A DNA stretch of 64,000 nt from Rhizobiaceae bacterium (GTDB taxonomy: Bacteria > Pseudomonadota > Alphaproteobacteria > Rhizobiales > Rhizobiaceae): NCBI GenBank assembly GCA_023953835.1, contig JAMLJB010000001.1, forward strand, positions 992,001 to 1,056,000, given 5' to 3'. Of the stretch, positions 46,639 through 55,669 are shown one piece after another. The position numbers and the translations under genes are program-made. The notes beneath the pieces were generated by a model. The model ran no database searches, had not been told where the DNA came from, and saw only the letters and a list, made by a program, of their open reading frames with translations. How positions within the stretch are numbered: position 1 is the first letter of the stretch; each line of letters begins with the position of its first letter.

Positions 46639-49110
46639 TCATTTGCCGCGAGGCTTCGCACGGTTCGTGGCCTGCGCAGCGGCGGGATCTTCCGGCCACA
46701 CATGCCGCGGGTAGCGGCCACGCATATCGGAACGCACATCGGCCCATGAGCCCCGCCAGAAGCTGGGCAAGTCGCTGGTCAATTGTATCGGGCGGTGGGC
46801 AGGCGAAAGCAGCTCGACCGCAAGCGGCACCGTGCCGTTGGCGATCGAAGGATGGGTCCCCAAGCCGAACAGTTCCTGCACGCGGATGGAAAGCGTCGGA
46901 TGCTCACGATCATAGTCGATGGGCACATGGCTGCCGGACGGGGCAGCGAAATGGGTCGGCGCCATCTGGTCGAGCTTGCGCTGGAGGTCGTGCGGCACCA
47001 GCGACAGCAGGCCCTCGCGCAGCGATGACGGGTCGATGCGCTTCAAGTTGGCCTCGCCGGTCAGGAAGGGCGCCAGCCAGTCGTCCAGCCGCGCCAGAAG
47101 GTGCGGGTCCGACATGTCCGGCCAGGGGTCGCCCAGCCCGCGATGCAGCCAATGCAGCCTGCGCCGCAGGCGTTCGCCCTCCTTGCTCCACGGCAGGATT
47201 TGCAGCCCGTGTTCCCTCACCGCCGCGACGACGGCGCTGTCGGCCTCGGCTCCCGCCGGTTGCGGCAGCATGCGCCCGGAAAGCGTGATCGCGCCAAGCC
47301 GCGTCAGTTCGCGCACCCGCACCGCGCCCTTTTCCGGGTCGAACTCGGTGACTGTCCGCTTTTCGATCCGGCTGCCGAGCGCAGCCCGGATGTCGGCCTC
47401 CTCGACGGGGGCGGCAGCGGCGATCCGCGACGACTGCGCCCTGCCCTGAAGATCGGCCACGACGAGGAACGGTGCGCCCGCCAGAGGGCTGGCTTCGTCG
47501 ACGCTTGCGCCACGCCCGTTCGCGAGGACGAAACTTCCGCGCGCGCCACGCGCTTTCGCCACGCGATCCGGCCAGGCGTCGATCAGCAATCGCCCGAGCG
47601 GCGGGTCGGATTGCGCCGCGCCGCCGCCCGCCTGCCGCGCCAGCCTCTCGGCCAGTTGCCGCGCCGCATTCGCGCGGGGCGAACGTTCGGATATGAAGCG
47701 TGCCATGCGCTGCTCCAGATCGACGGAATCACCGCCCAGTCCGCGCTCGGTCAGAAGCACGGCGAGGCGCGCCGCCTGCGAGGCGCTTCCCTGCTTCGCC
47801 GCTTCGGCGACCATGTGCGCAAGGCGCACCGGCAGGGCGAGCCTGCGCATGGCAGCACCGGTCGCCGTCAGCCGGCCCGTTTCATCGAGCGCGCCGAGTT
47901 CGCCCAGCAGAGCCCGCGCTTCCGCCAGCGCGGCAGCGGGCGGCGGGTCGAGAAAAGCGAGGGTGGACGGATCGGAAACGCCGAAGGCGGCGCTGTCCAG
48001 CAGCAATCCCGAAAGGTCGGCCTCGCGGATTTCCGGCGCAGTGAAAGGCGGCAGCGCGGCAGTCTGCTCCGCGCGCCACAGGCGCAGCGCGATACCCGGT
48101 TGCGTGCGGCCCGCGCGGCCTGCCCGCTGGTCGGCCGAAGCGCGCGAGACACGCACGGTTTCGAGCCGCGTCAGGCCGGTCGCGGGTTCATAGCGCGGCA
48201 GGCGCGAGAGACCGGAATCGATGACGACGCGCACGCCGTCGATGGTGATGGAGGTTTCGGCGATGGCGGTCGCCAGCACCACCTTGCGGCGACCGGGCGG
48301 CGCCGGGCGTATCGCCATGTCCTGCGCCTTGCCGTCCATCGTGCCATAAAGCGCCACAAGGTCCGTATCGGCGGGAACGCGCCCTTGCAGCCGCTCCAGC
48401 GTCCGCACGATCTCGCGCTGGCCGGGAAGGAAGGCGAGAATGCCTCCCGTTTCGCCGGACAGCGTGTCCCGGATCGCGCGCGCCATCGCATCCTCGATCG
48501 CCTCGCCGGGCGGGCGTTCGGAATAGCGGATTTCGACGGGATAGCTGCGGCCCTCGCTTTCGATGACGGGGGCGTTTCGCAAGAGCGCGGCGACCCGTGC
48601 GCCATCTATGGTCGCGGACATCACCAGCACGCGAAGGTCGGGCCGCAGCGCGCCCTGCACGTCGAGCGCGAGCGCGAGGCCGAAATCGCCGTCCAGCGAC
48701 CGTTCGTGGAACTCGTCGAACAGCACCGCGCAAGTGCCGGAAAGCTCGGGGTCGTCGAGGATCATGCGCGACAGCACGCTTTCGGTGACGACAAGGATGC
48801 GGGTGGCTGCCGAGACGCGTGTTTCCATGCGCATCGCGTAGCCAACCGTCTGCCCGACCTCCTCGCCAAGCAGTTCGGCCATGCGGCGCGCGGCGGCGCG
48901 GGCGGCCAGCCTGCGGGGTTCGAGCAGGACGATCCTGCCGCCTCTCGCCCAGGACTGGTCCAGCAGCGCAAGCGGCACCAGCGTCGTCTTGCCCGCGCCC
49001 GGAGGGGCGACAAGCACGGCGCTGCTGCCTTGCGAAAGAGCTTCGAGCAGGTCTGGGATCGCTGCCCGGACAGGCAGGTCGATCCGGATTTCGTCAAACG
49101 TGCGCGCCAT
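46639..49110 (-). CDS. hrpB: ATP-dependent helicase HrpB
   Basis: DEAH-box superfamily 2 RNA/DNA helicase of 823 residues. Motifs in order: Walker A VAPPGAGKTTLVPLALL, the DEFH box in LFDEFHERSLDGDF, SAT in VMSATIDGARV, and QRAGRAGRTQPG (motif VI). The C-terminal half includes the HrpB-specific HA2/OB domain (LRRRLHWLHRGLGD, PTHFAAPSGSHVPIDY). Exact cellular role is not established. It precedes actS on the minus strand. Confidence 0.95.
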   Translation of the reverse strand: MARTFDEIRIDLPVRAAIPDLLEALSQGSSAVLVAPPGAGKTTLVPLALLDQSWARGGRIVLLEPRRLAARAAARRMAELLGEEVGQTVGYAMRMETRVSAATRILVVTESVLSRMILDDPELSGTCAVLFDEFHERSLDGDFGLALALDVQGALRPDLRVLVMSATIDGARVAALLRNAPVIESEGRSYPVEIRYSERPPGEAIEDAMARAIRDTLSGETGGILAFLPGQREIVRTLERLQGRVPADTDLVALYGTMDGKAQDMAIRPAPPGRRKVVLATAIAETSITIDGVRVVIDSGLSRLPRYEPATGLTRLETVRVSRASADQRAGRAGRTQPGIALRLWRAEQTAALPPFTAPEIREADLSGLLLDSAAFGVSDPSTLAFLDPPPAAALAEARALLGELGALDETGRLTATGAAMRRLALPVRLAHMVAEAAKQGSASQAARLAVLLTERGLGGDSVDLEQRMARFISERSPRANAARQLAERLARQAGGGAAQSDPPLGRLLIDAWPDRVAKARGARGSFVLANGRGASVDEASPLAGAPFLVVADLQGRAQSSRIAAAAPVEEADIRAALGSRIEKRTVTEFDPEKGAVRVRELTRLGAITLSGRMLPQPAGAEADSAVVAAVREHGLQILPWSKEGERLRRRLHWLHRGLGDPWPDMSDPHLLARLDDWLAPFLTGEANLKRIDPSSLREGLLSLVPHDLQRKLDQMAPTHFAAPSGSHVPIDYDREHPTLSIRVQELFGLGTHPSIANGTVPLAVELLSPAHRPIQLTSDLPSFWRGSWADVRSDMRGRYPRHVWPEDPAAAQATNRAKPRGK

Positions 49111-49214
49111 GCCGCCCGGTTATCAGCTTGGCAGGAGGGATTCCAGACATGGGTTGCGGCGACGACCGCAAAGATGTTTCATCTGGACGACGATCCACCT
49201 TGAGGAAATGAACG

Positions 49215-49571
49215 TTGGCCATTCAGACATACAAGGGAAGCTGCCAGTGCGGCGCGGTGCGCTACGAAGTGGAAGCCGATCTCGACAATACGATCAGTTG
49301 CAACTGCTCGCGATGCGGACGGCTGGGCTCGATCCTGACCTTTGCGCCCACTGACGCATTCCGGCTGATCTCAGGTGAAGACGACCTAACGGACTATCAG
49401 TTCAACAAGCATGTCATCCATCACCTGTTCTGCTCAACCTGCGGGATTGAATCCTTTGCTCGCGGCAAGGGAAGAGATGGCTCTGACATGATCGCAATCA
49501 ATGCCCGATGGCTTGAAGGTGTCGAACCTGACAATTTGGACCCGAAAAAGGTGGACGGTCGGTCTTTCTAG
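49215..49571 (+). CDS. GFA-family (glutathione-dependent formaldehyde-activating) protein
   Basis: Zinc protein of the GFA fold, 118 residues. It begins at TTG 49215 (MAIQTYKGSCQCGAVRYEVE) and has the metal-ligand cysteines GSCQCGAVRY, CNCSRCGRLG and FCSTCGIESFARG. The stop codon TAG (49569-49571) spans the insertion junction of a MITE-like element; before insertion the gene would have used the same TAG in a CTAG tetranucleotide shared with the opposite gene. The family is common but most members do not act on formaldehyde, so the substrate is unknown. Confidence 0.87.
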   Translation: MAIQTYKGSCQCGAVRYEVEADLDNTISCNCSRCGRLGSILTFAPTDAFRLISGEDDLTDYQFNKHVIHHLFCSTCGIESFARGKGRDGSDMIAINARWLEGVEPDNLDPKKVDGRSF

Positions 49572-49732
49572 AGCGTTTCACAGTTAGTTTGAAGCATTCT
49601 GCCGGCGATGGTTTGCGACAAGGCCAAGGGGTTTGTCGCAGGTCGGGCTGGTGGCCCGGACAAGACAAAGACCGAAGGATTTGGCGCAAACCGGCCCGGC
49701 AGAATGCTTCAAACTAACTGTGAAACGCTCTA
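49569..49732. mobile_element. MITE-like element, copy 1 (160 bp, TA duplication)
   Basis: Element GAGCG...CGCTC (49571-49730) with 35-bp perfect terminal inverted repeats (left 49571-49605, right 49696-49730), flanked by TA on both sides, the signature of IS630/Tc1-type transposition. It has no transposase. An internal hairpin TGCGACAA...TTGTCGCA lies at about 49614-49640. The left TA+G gives the TAG stop of the GFA gene and the right end gives CTA, the stop of the convergent DUF1513 gene. A 268-bp relative lies at 61080-61347. Confidence 0.85.
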
Positions 49733-50833
49733 GGAAACAATCCGCAGCAGGTGATTGTCCCAGACGAATTCCGGCTCGCTGACCGGATCGCCGCCCGGCG
49801 CGACGATCTCGCCTTTTCCCGTGCTGACCAGGAACCCCGCGCGGTCGGGCGCGAGGCCGCAGACCTCGGTCAGGCTGGTCGCGGAAAGCACCTTGCCGCT
49901 CGCAGCATCCAGTATGGCGAAGGCGTTGCCCTGCGGCGATGAGACTGCGACCGTACCCGCATCGCGATTTGCCGCGACCGAGCCGATATAGTTGCGGAAG
50001 CCGCCCAGTATCTTCTCCGGCATGTCGACCAGGCCGAACGATTTGCCGCGCTCGGCCTTGCCGACAAGCAGCGGCGTCTCGCTTTCCGGCCCCTCATGCT
50101 GGCAGCCGAACCAGATCGCCCCGTTTGCGGCCACGTCCATGTGGCGGATCGAAAGCTTGTGCAGGTCGGGCGGCAGCTCGTGCTTCTCGAGCAGGTCGCC
50201 GGTCAGCCGGTCGATGAACACGAAGGACGGCTTCATGGACGAAACGTTGAGCTTGGCGCGCCCGAAATCGGGATGCGTCTCGATCCCGCCATTGCACACG
50301 GCAAGTGTGCGGCCGTCGCCGAGCAGGATCAGCTCGTGCGGGCCGACGCCGTAGGTGGGAAATTCGCCGAGACGGCGGAAGCCGTCGCGCGCGTCGTAGA
50401 TGCCCACCATGCCGGCGGCGTTGTCAAAATCGTTCTCCGTCGCGTAGAGCAATCCGCCGTCCGGCGAAAACGCGCCGTGGCCGAAGAAGTGCCGGCCTTC
50501 CACGCTGTCGATGGTGACCGGCGCGGACTTTCCGGCCGGATCGAACACGATTGCGAATGTACCGGGCTGGCGGGCGAAAATGACCGAGCGGCGCGTGATG
50601 GGATCGAAGGCGACGTCATGCCCGCGCTCGGGCAACGCCACGGAATGCACAAGCTCGCCTCGTTCCGTCAGAATGGCGGCACCATAGCTGCCGTCGCGCT
50701 TCTGGTAGGCGGTGGCGAACACGGCATCGGCCTCGGCGGCAGCAGCAAGCCCGCGCGGGGCAAGCGCCGCCGCAAAGCCGATGCCGGCGGCCTTCATGAA
50801 AGAGCGGCGATCGATGAGATGCCGTGCCATCAT
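49730..50833 (-). CDS. DUF1513 beta-propeller-like protein, Tat-exported
   Basis: 367-residue periplasmic protein with a twin-arginine signal DRRSFMKAAGIGFAAALAPRG. The rest has repeated beta-propeller-like segments (for example GHGAFSPDGGLLYATEND, GVGPHELILLGDGRTLAVCNGG, NYIGSVAANRDAGTVAVSSPQ). It is the last gene of the iron operon, overlapping imelysin 2 (TGATG at 50833). Start ATG 50833 is chosen; TTG 50836 and ATG 50830 are close alternatives. DUF1513 is commonly next to imelysin genes but has no assigned function. Confidence 0.85.
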   Translation of the reverse strand: MMARHLIDRRSFMKAAGIGFAAALAPRGLAAAAEADAVFATAYQKRDGSYGAAILTERGELVHSVALPERGHDVAFDPITRRSVIFARQPGTFAIVFDPAGKSAPVTIDSVEGRHFFGHGAFSPDGGLLYATENDFDNAAGMVGIYDARDGFRRLGEFPTYGVGPHELILLGDGRTLAVCNGGIETHPDFGRAKLNVSSMKPSFVFIDRLTGDLLEKHELPPDLHKLSIRHMDVAANGAIWFGCQHEGPESETPLLVGKAERGKSFGLVDMPEKILGGFRNYIGSVAANRDAGTVAVSSPQGNAFAILDAASGKVLSATSLTEVCGLAPDRAGFLVSTGKGEIVAPGGDPVSEPEFVWDNHLLRIVS

Positions 50834-51924
50834 CAATCTCCATCGAGCGAGGAAAAGCCCGCCGTCAGGTTGAGCGCACCCGAAAGCCGGGTGCCGAACA
50901 GGTCGGACAGGCTGGAGGTGACAACCCCGAAATAGGAAAGCTTCGAGCGCGCGTCCTTGTCGGGAAGGATCGTGTCCAGCGGCTTGCCTTTGAGAGCGGA
51001 CAGCGCGGTGCGGACATTTCCGAACTCGAAATCGATGGAGCTTCCGAGATAGGCATTGTCGCCGGTCGCGAGCTCCGCCAGATGTGATGCGGCGAACAGT
51101 TTCGCGATGCCCTCCATATTCGCGGCAAGCGAATCGACCGTGCCGTTCGAGCGCCAGTAGATCGCCTGTTTCGGCTTGTCGTCATCCGCGTTCTCGCCGA
51201 GAAAGCCGTTCAGCCGTACATCGCGGACCATTTCGGTGCCCTGCACCAGGATGTCCATGAGATCGGTCAGGCTTTCATCGTCATTGCGATAAAGCGCATT
51301 GGCGGAGCCGGGATTCTCCCAGGTCGAGGCGAAGCCGTCCGCAGCCTCCCATTCGCGGCTGATGTCCCCGGCCATGTTCGAGAGATTCTCCGAAATCGCC
51401 TCCGCATAGCGGCAGCGATAGCCGGACGTCCATGCTGCGGGATCGTCAGCGCCCGTGCCGAACAGCAAGAATTCCAATGCGCCCAGCCCCTGCATGGCGA
51501 CGCTCTTGCCGGCAAGCCGCGTCGCGTCGGTCGCCGTCGCGTCCTCGTTCGAAAGGGCGGCCTGCACCTGCTTGAGCCCGATGCTCTTGCGGTCGGGCCA
51601 ATGAAGGATGCGCTCCTGCCGGTTGTCCTGCGTGACCGGACCAATCCGGACGGTCTCGATCTCGCTCCACGCCTCCACCACATTCCCGAATGAAGCGCGC
51701 GCGGCGTCAAACTCTTTCGGCCCATGCGCCTTGCACAGCGCGCTCACGACCGGAACCATCTCATGGGTTTTCGCGGCGAACTCGCGATAGGCCGGGCGGA
51801 TGAAACCGTCCACGGCGTCGGCAATGGTTTGATTGGCGGCATGCGCCGCAGACAGGCCCGACATCAGGACGAGGAAGGCCAGAAGGAGGCTCGATCTCAA
51901 GGCTATACGCGACAGGACGGTCAT
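50833..51924 (-). CDS. imelysin-family protein 2 (divergent motif)
   Basis: Imelysin/EfeO-M75-like periplasmic protein, 363 residues, with an N-terminal signal peptide (LLLAFLVLMSGLSAAHA). The family domain begins around FIRPAYREFAAKTHEMV and includes RCRYAEAISENLSNMAGDI. The GxHxxE motif of imelysins is replaced: the region reads GLGALEFLLFG (residues 146-156), so the His is Gly148 while Glu151 is retained. It overlaps the DHOR gene by 1 nt (TAATG) and the DUF1513 gene by 1 nt. In cyanobacterial and other systems imelysins are iron-regulated. Confidence 0.87.
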   Translation of the reverse strand: MTVLSRIALRSSLLLAFLVLMSGLSAAHAANQTIADAVDGFIRPAYREFAAKTHEMVPVVSALCKAHGPKEFDAARASFGNVVEAWSEIETVRIGPVTQDNRQERILHWPDRKSIGLKQVQAALSNEDATATDATRLAGKSVAMQGLGALEFLLFGTGADDPAAWTSGYRCRYAEAISENLSNMAGDISREWEAADGFASTWENPGSANALYRNDDESLTDLMDILVQGTEMVRDVRLNGFLGENADDDKPKQAIYWRSNGTVDSLAANMEGIAKLFAASHLAELATGDNAYLGSSIDFEFGNVRTALSALKGKPLDTILPDKDARSKLSYFGVVTSSLSDLFGTRLSGALNLTAGFSSLDGD

Positions 51925-53468
51925 TACAGCGACTCCAGGAAATCGATGAGGTTCTGGCGGTCCCCCGCGGACAATCCGGCAAAGGCATCGCGCGCGGCCT
52001 GTGCCTCGCCCCCATGCCACAGGATCGCCTCGGTGAGATTTCGCGCGCGACCGTCGTGCAGGAACAGGGTGTGGCCGTTGACCCGCCTGGTCAGGCCGAT
52101 GCCCCAAAGCGGCGGCGTGCGCCACTCGGCGCCACTCGCCTCGCCGACCTGCTGGCCATCGGCCAGGCCTTCGCCCATGTCGTGCAGCAGGAAATCCGAG
52201 TAGGGCCAGATGAGCTGGAAGCTCTGCGCCTTGTTCGGCGTGTCCTTGCGGGTGACGAATTTCGGCGTGTGGCAGGAAATGCAGCCGCTTTCGTAGAAGA
52301 GCCGCTTGCCTTCCAGCACATTCGGTTTGTCCATCCCCCGGCGCGCCGGAACGGCAAGGTTCTGCGAATAGAACTCGACCAGATCCATGACCGGATCGGG
52401 GGCCTCCACCGGGCCGAGCCGCGTCTGCACGCCGACCGGCATTGCGAGGCAGGCGGCCTGGGCTTCGGTGCAGTCGCCATAGCTCTTCGGGACATCGGGC
52501 GTGGATATGCCCATGTCGCCGGCGAACGCATCGGATGCCTGCTCCCGGATCGAGGGCGTCTGCGCCTTCCAGCCAAAGCGGCCAAGCGCGATTTCGCCGT
52601 CCCGGTTGCGCACGATGTTAGGGCGACCCGATATGCCGTCGCCGTTCTTGTCGTCGGGATCGGCATTGGCGAGGATATCGGCGGGGTGGATCTGCTCGAC
52701 AAGGCCAAGGCCGATCATCTGCGGGGTGACGCGCGGCGAAAGCGCGATGCGCGGGTCGAGCGGCCCGTAGGCGGGGTTTTCCACTGTGTAGCTCGGCTTG
52801 CGCAGCGACAGCGCGGTGCCGTCCGCCAATGTGACCGGCAGTTCCTCATAGGCGATCTTCATGCGGCCTTCGCCCGCAAGGCCCGGAACAGCGAGGTCCT
52901 GCAATTGCGCGCCATAGACGGGGTCGGGAAAATTGAGCACGCGATGCTCGGCGACGAGCCGCTTTTCCTCCTCCGTTTCGGCAGCCCGCGCCAGCCGCAG
53001 GAACATAGAGGTGCTGTCCGGCGCGCCTTCCGGCGGGTGGCCCCTTCCATCCTTCAAATGGCAGCTCTGGCAGGCGCGCGCATTGAAAAGCGGCCCCAGC
53101 CCGTCCGATGCCTGCGTGGACGACGGCGCGGAAACCCAGACCTTGCGGAACAGGCCGTTGCCGAGCTTGAAGGTCGCTTCCTCCTCGAACGTTATGTTCG
53201 CGGAGGATTGCGAGAATGCATCCTGATTGGGGCGCTTCTTCGTGGTGCCCGCGCCACCCGGCAGGAGTTCGAATTGCTCGGCCTTTGAAAAGTCGCGCGT
53301 CGGCGCGGTCACGGCGCGCACGCGGGCGATGTCCTCCTTGCCGACATCGCTGCGAACGGTGGGCAGCGCCGCATCCGGCTCGGTTGCCCCGGTTGGCGCA
53401 GCAAAAGTGAGGAACAGGAGAAACAGGCCGCGCCCGAACGGACGGACGTGACGGCGCATGAACGGCAT
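51924..53468 (-). CDS. di-heme oxidoreductase (DHOR/DUF1111 family)
   Basis: Exported c-type cytochrome related to di-haem peroxidases, 514 residues. An N-terminal signal (GRGLFLLFLTFAAPTGA) and two CxxCH haem-binding sites, CQSCH (residues 133-137) and CISCH in the second half, indicate two haems c in the periplasm. Other conserved segments are FNARACQSCHLKDGRGHPP and HTLFLHDGRARNLTEAILWHGGEA. Between bfr and imelysin 2 in the iron operon. Such genes often accompany imelysins, suggesting redox handling of iron, but the electron partner is unknown. ATG 53468 chosen; 53516 and 53459 are alternatives. Confidence 0.88.
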   Translation of the reverse strand: MPFMRRHVRPFGRGLFLLFLTFAAPTGATEPDAALPTVRSDVGKEDIARVRAVTAPTRDFSKAEQFELLPGGAGTTKKRPNQDAFSQSSANITFEEEATFKLGNGLFRKVWVSAPSSTQASDGLGPLFNARACQSCHLKDGRGHPPEGAPDSTSMFLRLARAAETEEEKRLVAEHRVLNFPDPVYGAQLQDLAVPGLAGEGRMKIAYEELPVTLADGTALSLRKPSYTVENPAYGPLDPRIALSPRVTPQMIGLGLVEQIHPADILANADPDDKNGDGISGRPNIVRNRDGEIALGRFGWKAQTPSIREQASDAFAGDMGISTPDVPKSYGDCTEAQAACLAMPVGVQTRLGPVEAPDPVMDLVEFYSQNLAVPARRGMDKPNVLEGKRLFYESGCISCHTPKFVTRKDTPNKAQSFQLIWPYSDFLLHDMGEGLADGQQVGEASGAEWRTPPLWGIGLTRRVNGHTLFLHDGRARNLTEAILWHGGEAQAARDAFAGLSAGDRQNLIDFLESL

Positions 53469-53525
53469 GGTGGTTGCACAGGCCGTGCGGCGCAAAATGT
53501 CTATTCTGCACCGCATGGCATTTCC

Positions 53526-54020
53526 TTAGTGATCGTCCTCGGCTTTGTTGGCCGGGGCGGCGTTGAGCTGGCCGTATTTGGCTTCGCCGATGGTTTCCAG
53601 CAGTTGGAGCTGCGTTTCGAGGAAGTCGATATGGCCTTCCTCGTCGATGAGCAGTTCCTCAAACAGTTTCATGGTGACGTAGTCACCCTTGTCCGCGCAG
53701 ATTTCGCGGGACTTCTTGTAGGAGGTGCGGGCGTCGTACTCGCCGGCAAGGTCGCTTTCGAGCACTTCCTTCACGTTCTGGCCGATGCGCAGCGGGGCAA
53801 CCGACTGGAGGTTCGGATGGCCTTCGAGGAAGATGATGCGCGCGACGAGCTTGTCGGCGTGCTGCATCTCCTCGATGGATTCCGCGCGTTCTTTCTTCGC
53901 GAGATTCATGAAACCCCAGTCTTCCAGCAACCGGTAGTGGAGCCAGTATTGGTTGACGGCGCCAAGTTCGAGGAAAAGCGCTTCATTAAGCCGCTCGATG
54001 ATTTCTTTGTCGCCCTTCAT
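53526..54020 (-). CDS. bfr: bacterioferritin
   Basis: Haem-containing 24-mer iron-storage protein. Ferroxidase ligands Glu18, Glu51 and His54 are present, Met52 (haem axial ligand) is in the [18 protein letters not shown] stretch, and the C-terminal pair is in [18 protein letters not shown]. Length 164 residues from ATG 54020. It overlaps the 3' end of bfd by 35 nt. In an operon with bfd, imelysins and DHOR under an Irr-type site, it should be produced in an iron-responsive way. Confidence 0.95.
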   Translation of the reverse strand: MKGDKEIIERLNEALFLELGAVNQYWLHYRLLEDWGFMNLAKKERAESIEEMQHADKLVARIIFLEGHPNLQSVAPLRIGQNVKEVLESDLAGEYDARTSYKKSREICADKGDYVTMKLFEELLIDEEGHIDFLETQLQLLETIGEAKYGQLNAAPANKAEDDH

Positions 54021-54297
54021 AGGTCCTGCACCCAAATTGGACGCGCAGTTCCCTGACGCGGTCCAGGTGTGAAACGACATCCAGTCCGCTCGCCTCCGAG
54101 CGCGAATGATATGCTTCGGTTATCCGAATAATCGTTTCCACCACATTTGGGAAACAGCCGCAACAACGACCGCGCATGCGAAGCCTGTGATAAACTTTCG
54201 CAGGCACGATCAACTGCCACGCATCCTCATCGAGCAATTCGAGAATCGTTGCTTCGATCTCTTTCTCGGTGATGAGGTTGCAGTGGCAGATCAGCAT
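53986..54297 (-). CDS. bfd: bacterioferritin-associated ferredoxin Bfd
   Basis: [2Fe-2S] protein that reduces bacterioferritin to release stored iron. The cluster ligands are Cys4 and Cys6 (MLICHCN) and Cys45 and Cys48 (GRCCGCFPN), with one extra Cys46. The chain is 103 residues, about 30-40 longer than the E. coli protein (64 residues), the extra part being C-terminal. The last 35 nt overlap the bfr start. Confidence 0.9.
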   Translation of the reverse strand: MLICHCNLITEKEIEATILELLDEDAWQLIVPAKVYHRLRMRGRCCGCFPNVVETIIRITEAYHSRSEASGLDVVSHLDRVRELRVQFGCRTYEGRQRNHRAA

Positions 54298-54354
54298 GTT
54301 TTTCTCTGATGGCTGACGGGGTCGCGCGCGGCCCCGGCTGGCTGTTTGCTCCGC

Positions 54355-55659
54355 TTACTGGAACACCTTGTCGGGTGCATCCAGGCTGTCCGATCCCTCG
54401 AAGGCAATGGCGTCGAGCTTGAGGACCGACACCGCGCGCTCAATGGACTTGGTCTGGTCAACGAGGGCGTCGATGGCCGCCTGCACGGTGGCGTTGCCTT
54501 CCGTATTGCCCTCGCCGATCTGCTGGTCATAGGCCTCGCCGCCCTCGGCCCGCTTCTGGATGGCTTCCATCTTCGCGACGGTCGCGTCGAGCTTGCCGTT
54601 CAGTTCGGTGTCGATGGCCGGATCGGCTTCCTTGATGAGGTCGGAGACCGAGGGGCCGGAAACCTCCGAACCGTCGATCCGCTTGTAGCTTCCGCGATAG
54701 ATGTCGCGGATGCCGACCGCATCGTAAAGATGGGAAATATAGGTGTTGTCGGAGAAGCAGTCATGCTCCTCCTCCGGGTCATGCAGCAGCAGGCCGAGTT
54801 TCATGCGTTCGCCCGCCAGCTCGCCATAGGAGAGCGAGCCCATGCCGGTGAAGATGGTCGATATGCCCGCAGTGGCGTCGCCGTCCACAAGCGTCTTGCG
54901 CGCCTCGCCGCCGTCCTTCCAGTTGTCGACCATTTCCTGAAGGTCGCTGACCAGCAGCGTGGTCGCCGCCTTGAGATAGTCGGCGCGGCGGTCGCAATTG
55001 CCGCCCGTGCAGTTGGCCGTGTCGTAGTCGGTGTAAGGGCGGTTGCCGGCGCCGGGGCCGGTCCCGTTCAGGTCCTGCCCCCAGAGCAGGAACTCGATGG
55101 CGTGATAGCCGGTCGCGACGTTCGCCTCGATGTCGCCGGCTTCCTGGAGCGTGCCCGACAGAAGCTCCGGCGTGATCTTCGCGACGTCCACCTTCTGGCC
55201 GTCGATCTCGATTTCCTTGTTGGCAATGACGTTGGCTGTATAGAGCGAGTTCTCGTCGGACTCGCTCCCGTAGGACTTGTCCACATAGTCGATCAGGCCC
55301 TCATCCAGCGGCCACGCGTTCACCCGGCCTTCCCAGTCGTCCACGATGGCGTTGCCGAAGCGGTAGACTTCCGTCTGCTGGTAGGGGATGCGGGCGGCTC
55401 TCCATGCGGCGCGCGCGGCATCCAGCGTCTCGGCGGAAGGCTTCGCGATCAGCGCGTCCACCGCGGCGTCGAGCGCCTGCGCCGTGGTCAGCGAATCCTC
55501 GTACATGGCGAGCGCGATGTCGGAATAATTCTTGATGACCGCCCCGGTGTCGGTGGCCGCCTTGGCGGGCAGCACGAAAACCGCCGCTGTAAGTGCTGCG
55601 GTTGCCGCGATGGCGGCAAGCCGGCCCCGGCGCGGCGAAACGAGCGATGTTTTTCCCAT
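54355..55659 (-). CDS. imelysin-family protein 1 (canonical)
   Basis: Exported imelysin/M75-peptidase-like protein of 434 residues, related to EfeO and IrpA, which take part in iron uptake. A signal peptide (AAIAATAALTAAVFVLPAKA) is followed by the imelysin domain with the motif GYHAIEFLLWG (residues 184-194; His186 and Glu189 intact). Repeat-like halves, including IVDDWEGRVNAWPLDEGLIDYV, follow the family pattern. ATG 55659 has GAGGAG upstream. Second gene of the iron operon, 10 nt after the Cys-rich gene. Confidence 0.92.
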   Translation of the reverse strand: MGKTSLVSPRRGRLAAIAATAALTAAVFVLPAKAATDTGAVIKNYSDIALAMYEDSLTTAQALDAAVDALIAKPSAETLDAARAAWRAARIPYQQTEVYRFGNAIVDDWEGRVNAWPLDEGLIDYVDKSYGSESDENSLYTANVIANKEIEIDGQKVDVAKITPELLSGTLQEAGDIEANVATGYHAIEFLLWGQDLNGTGPGAGNRPYTDYDTANCTGGNCDRRADYLKAATTLLVSDLQEMVDNWKDGGEARKTLVDGDATAGISTIFTGMGSLSYGELAGERMKLGLLLHDPEEEHDCFSDNTYISHLYDAVGIRDIYRGSYKRIDGSEVSGPSVSDLIKEADPAIDTELNGKLDATVAKMEAIQKRAEGGEAYDQQIGEGNTEGNATVQAAIDALVDQTKSIERAVSVLKLDAIAFEGSDSLDAPDKVFQ

Positions 55660-55669
55660 TATGATCTCC

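Noticed and set aside
47101..49203. 700-codon plus-strand frame opposite hrpB
   Set aside because: Its full length is antisense to hrpB, which has all helicase motifs; composition looks like an artefact of GC-rich third positions.
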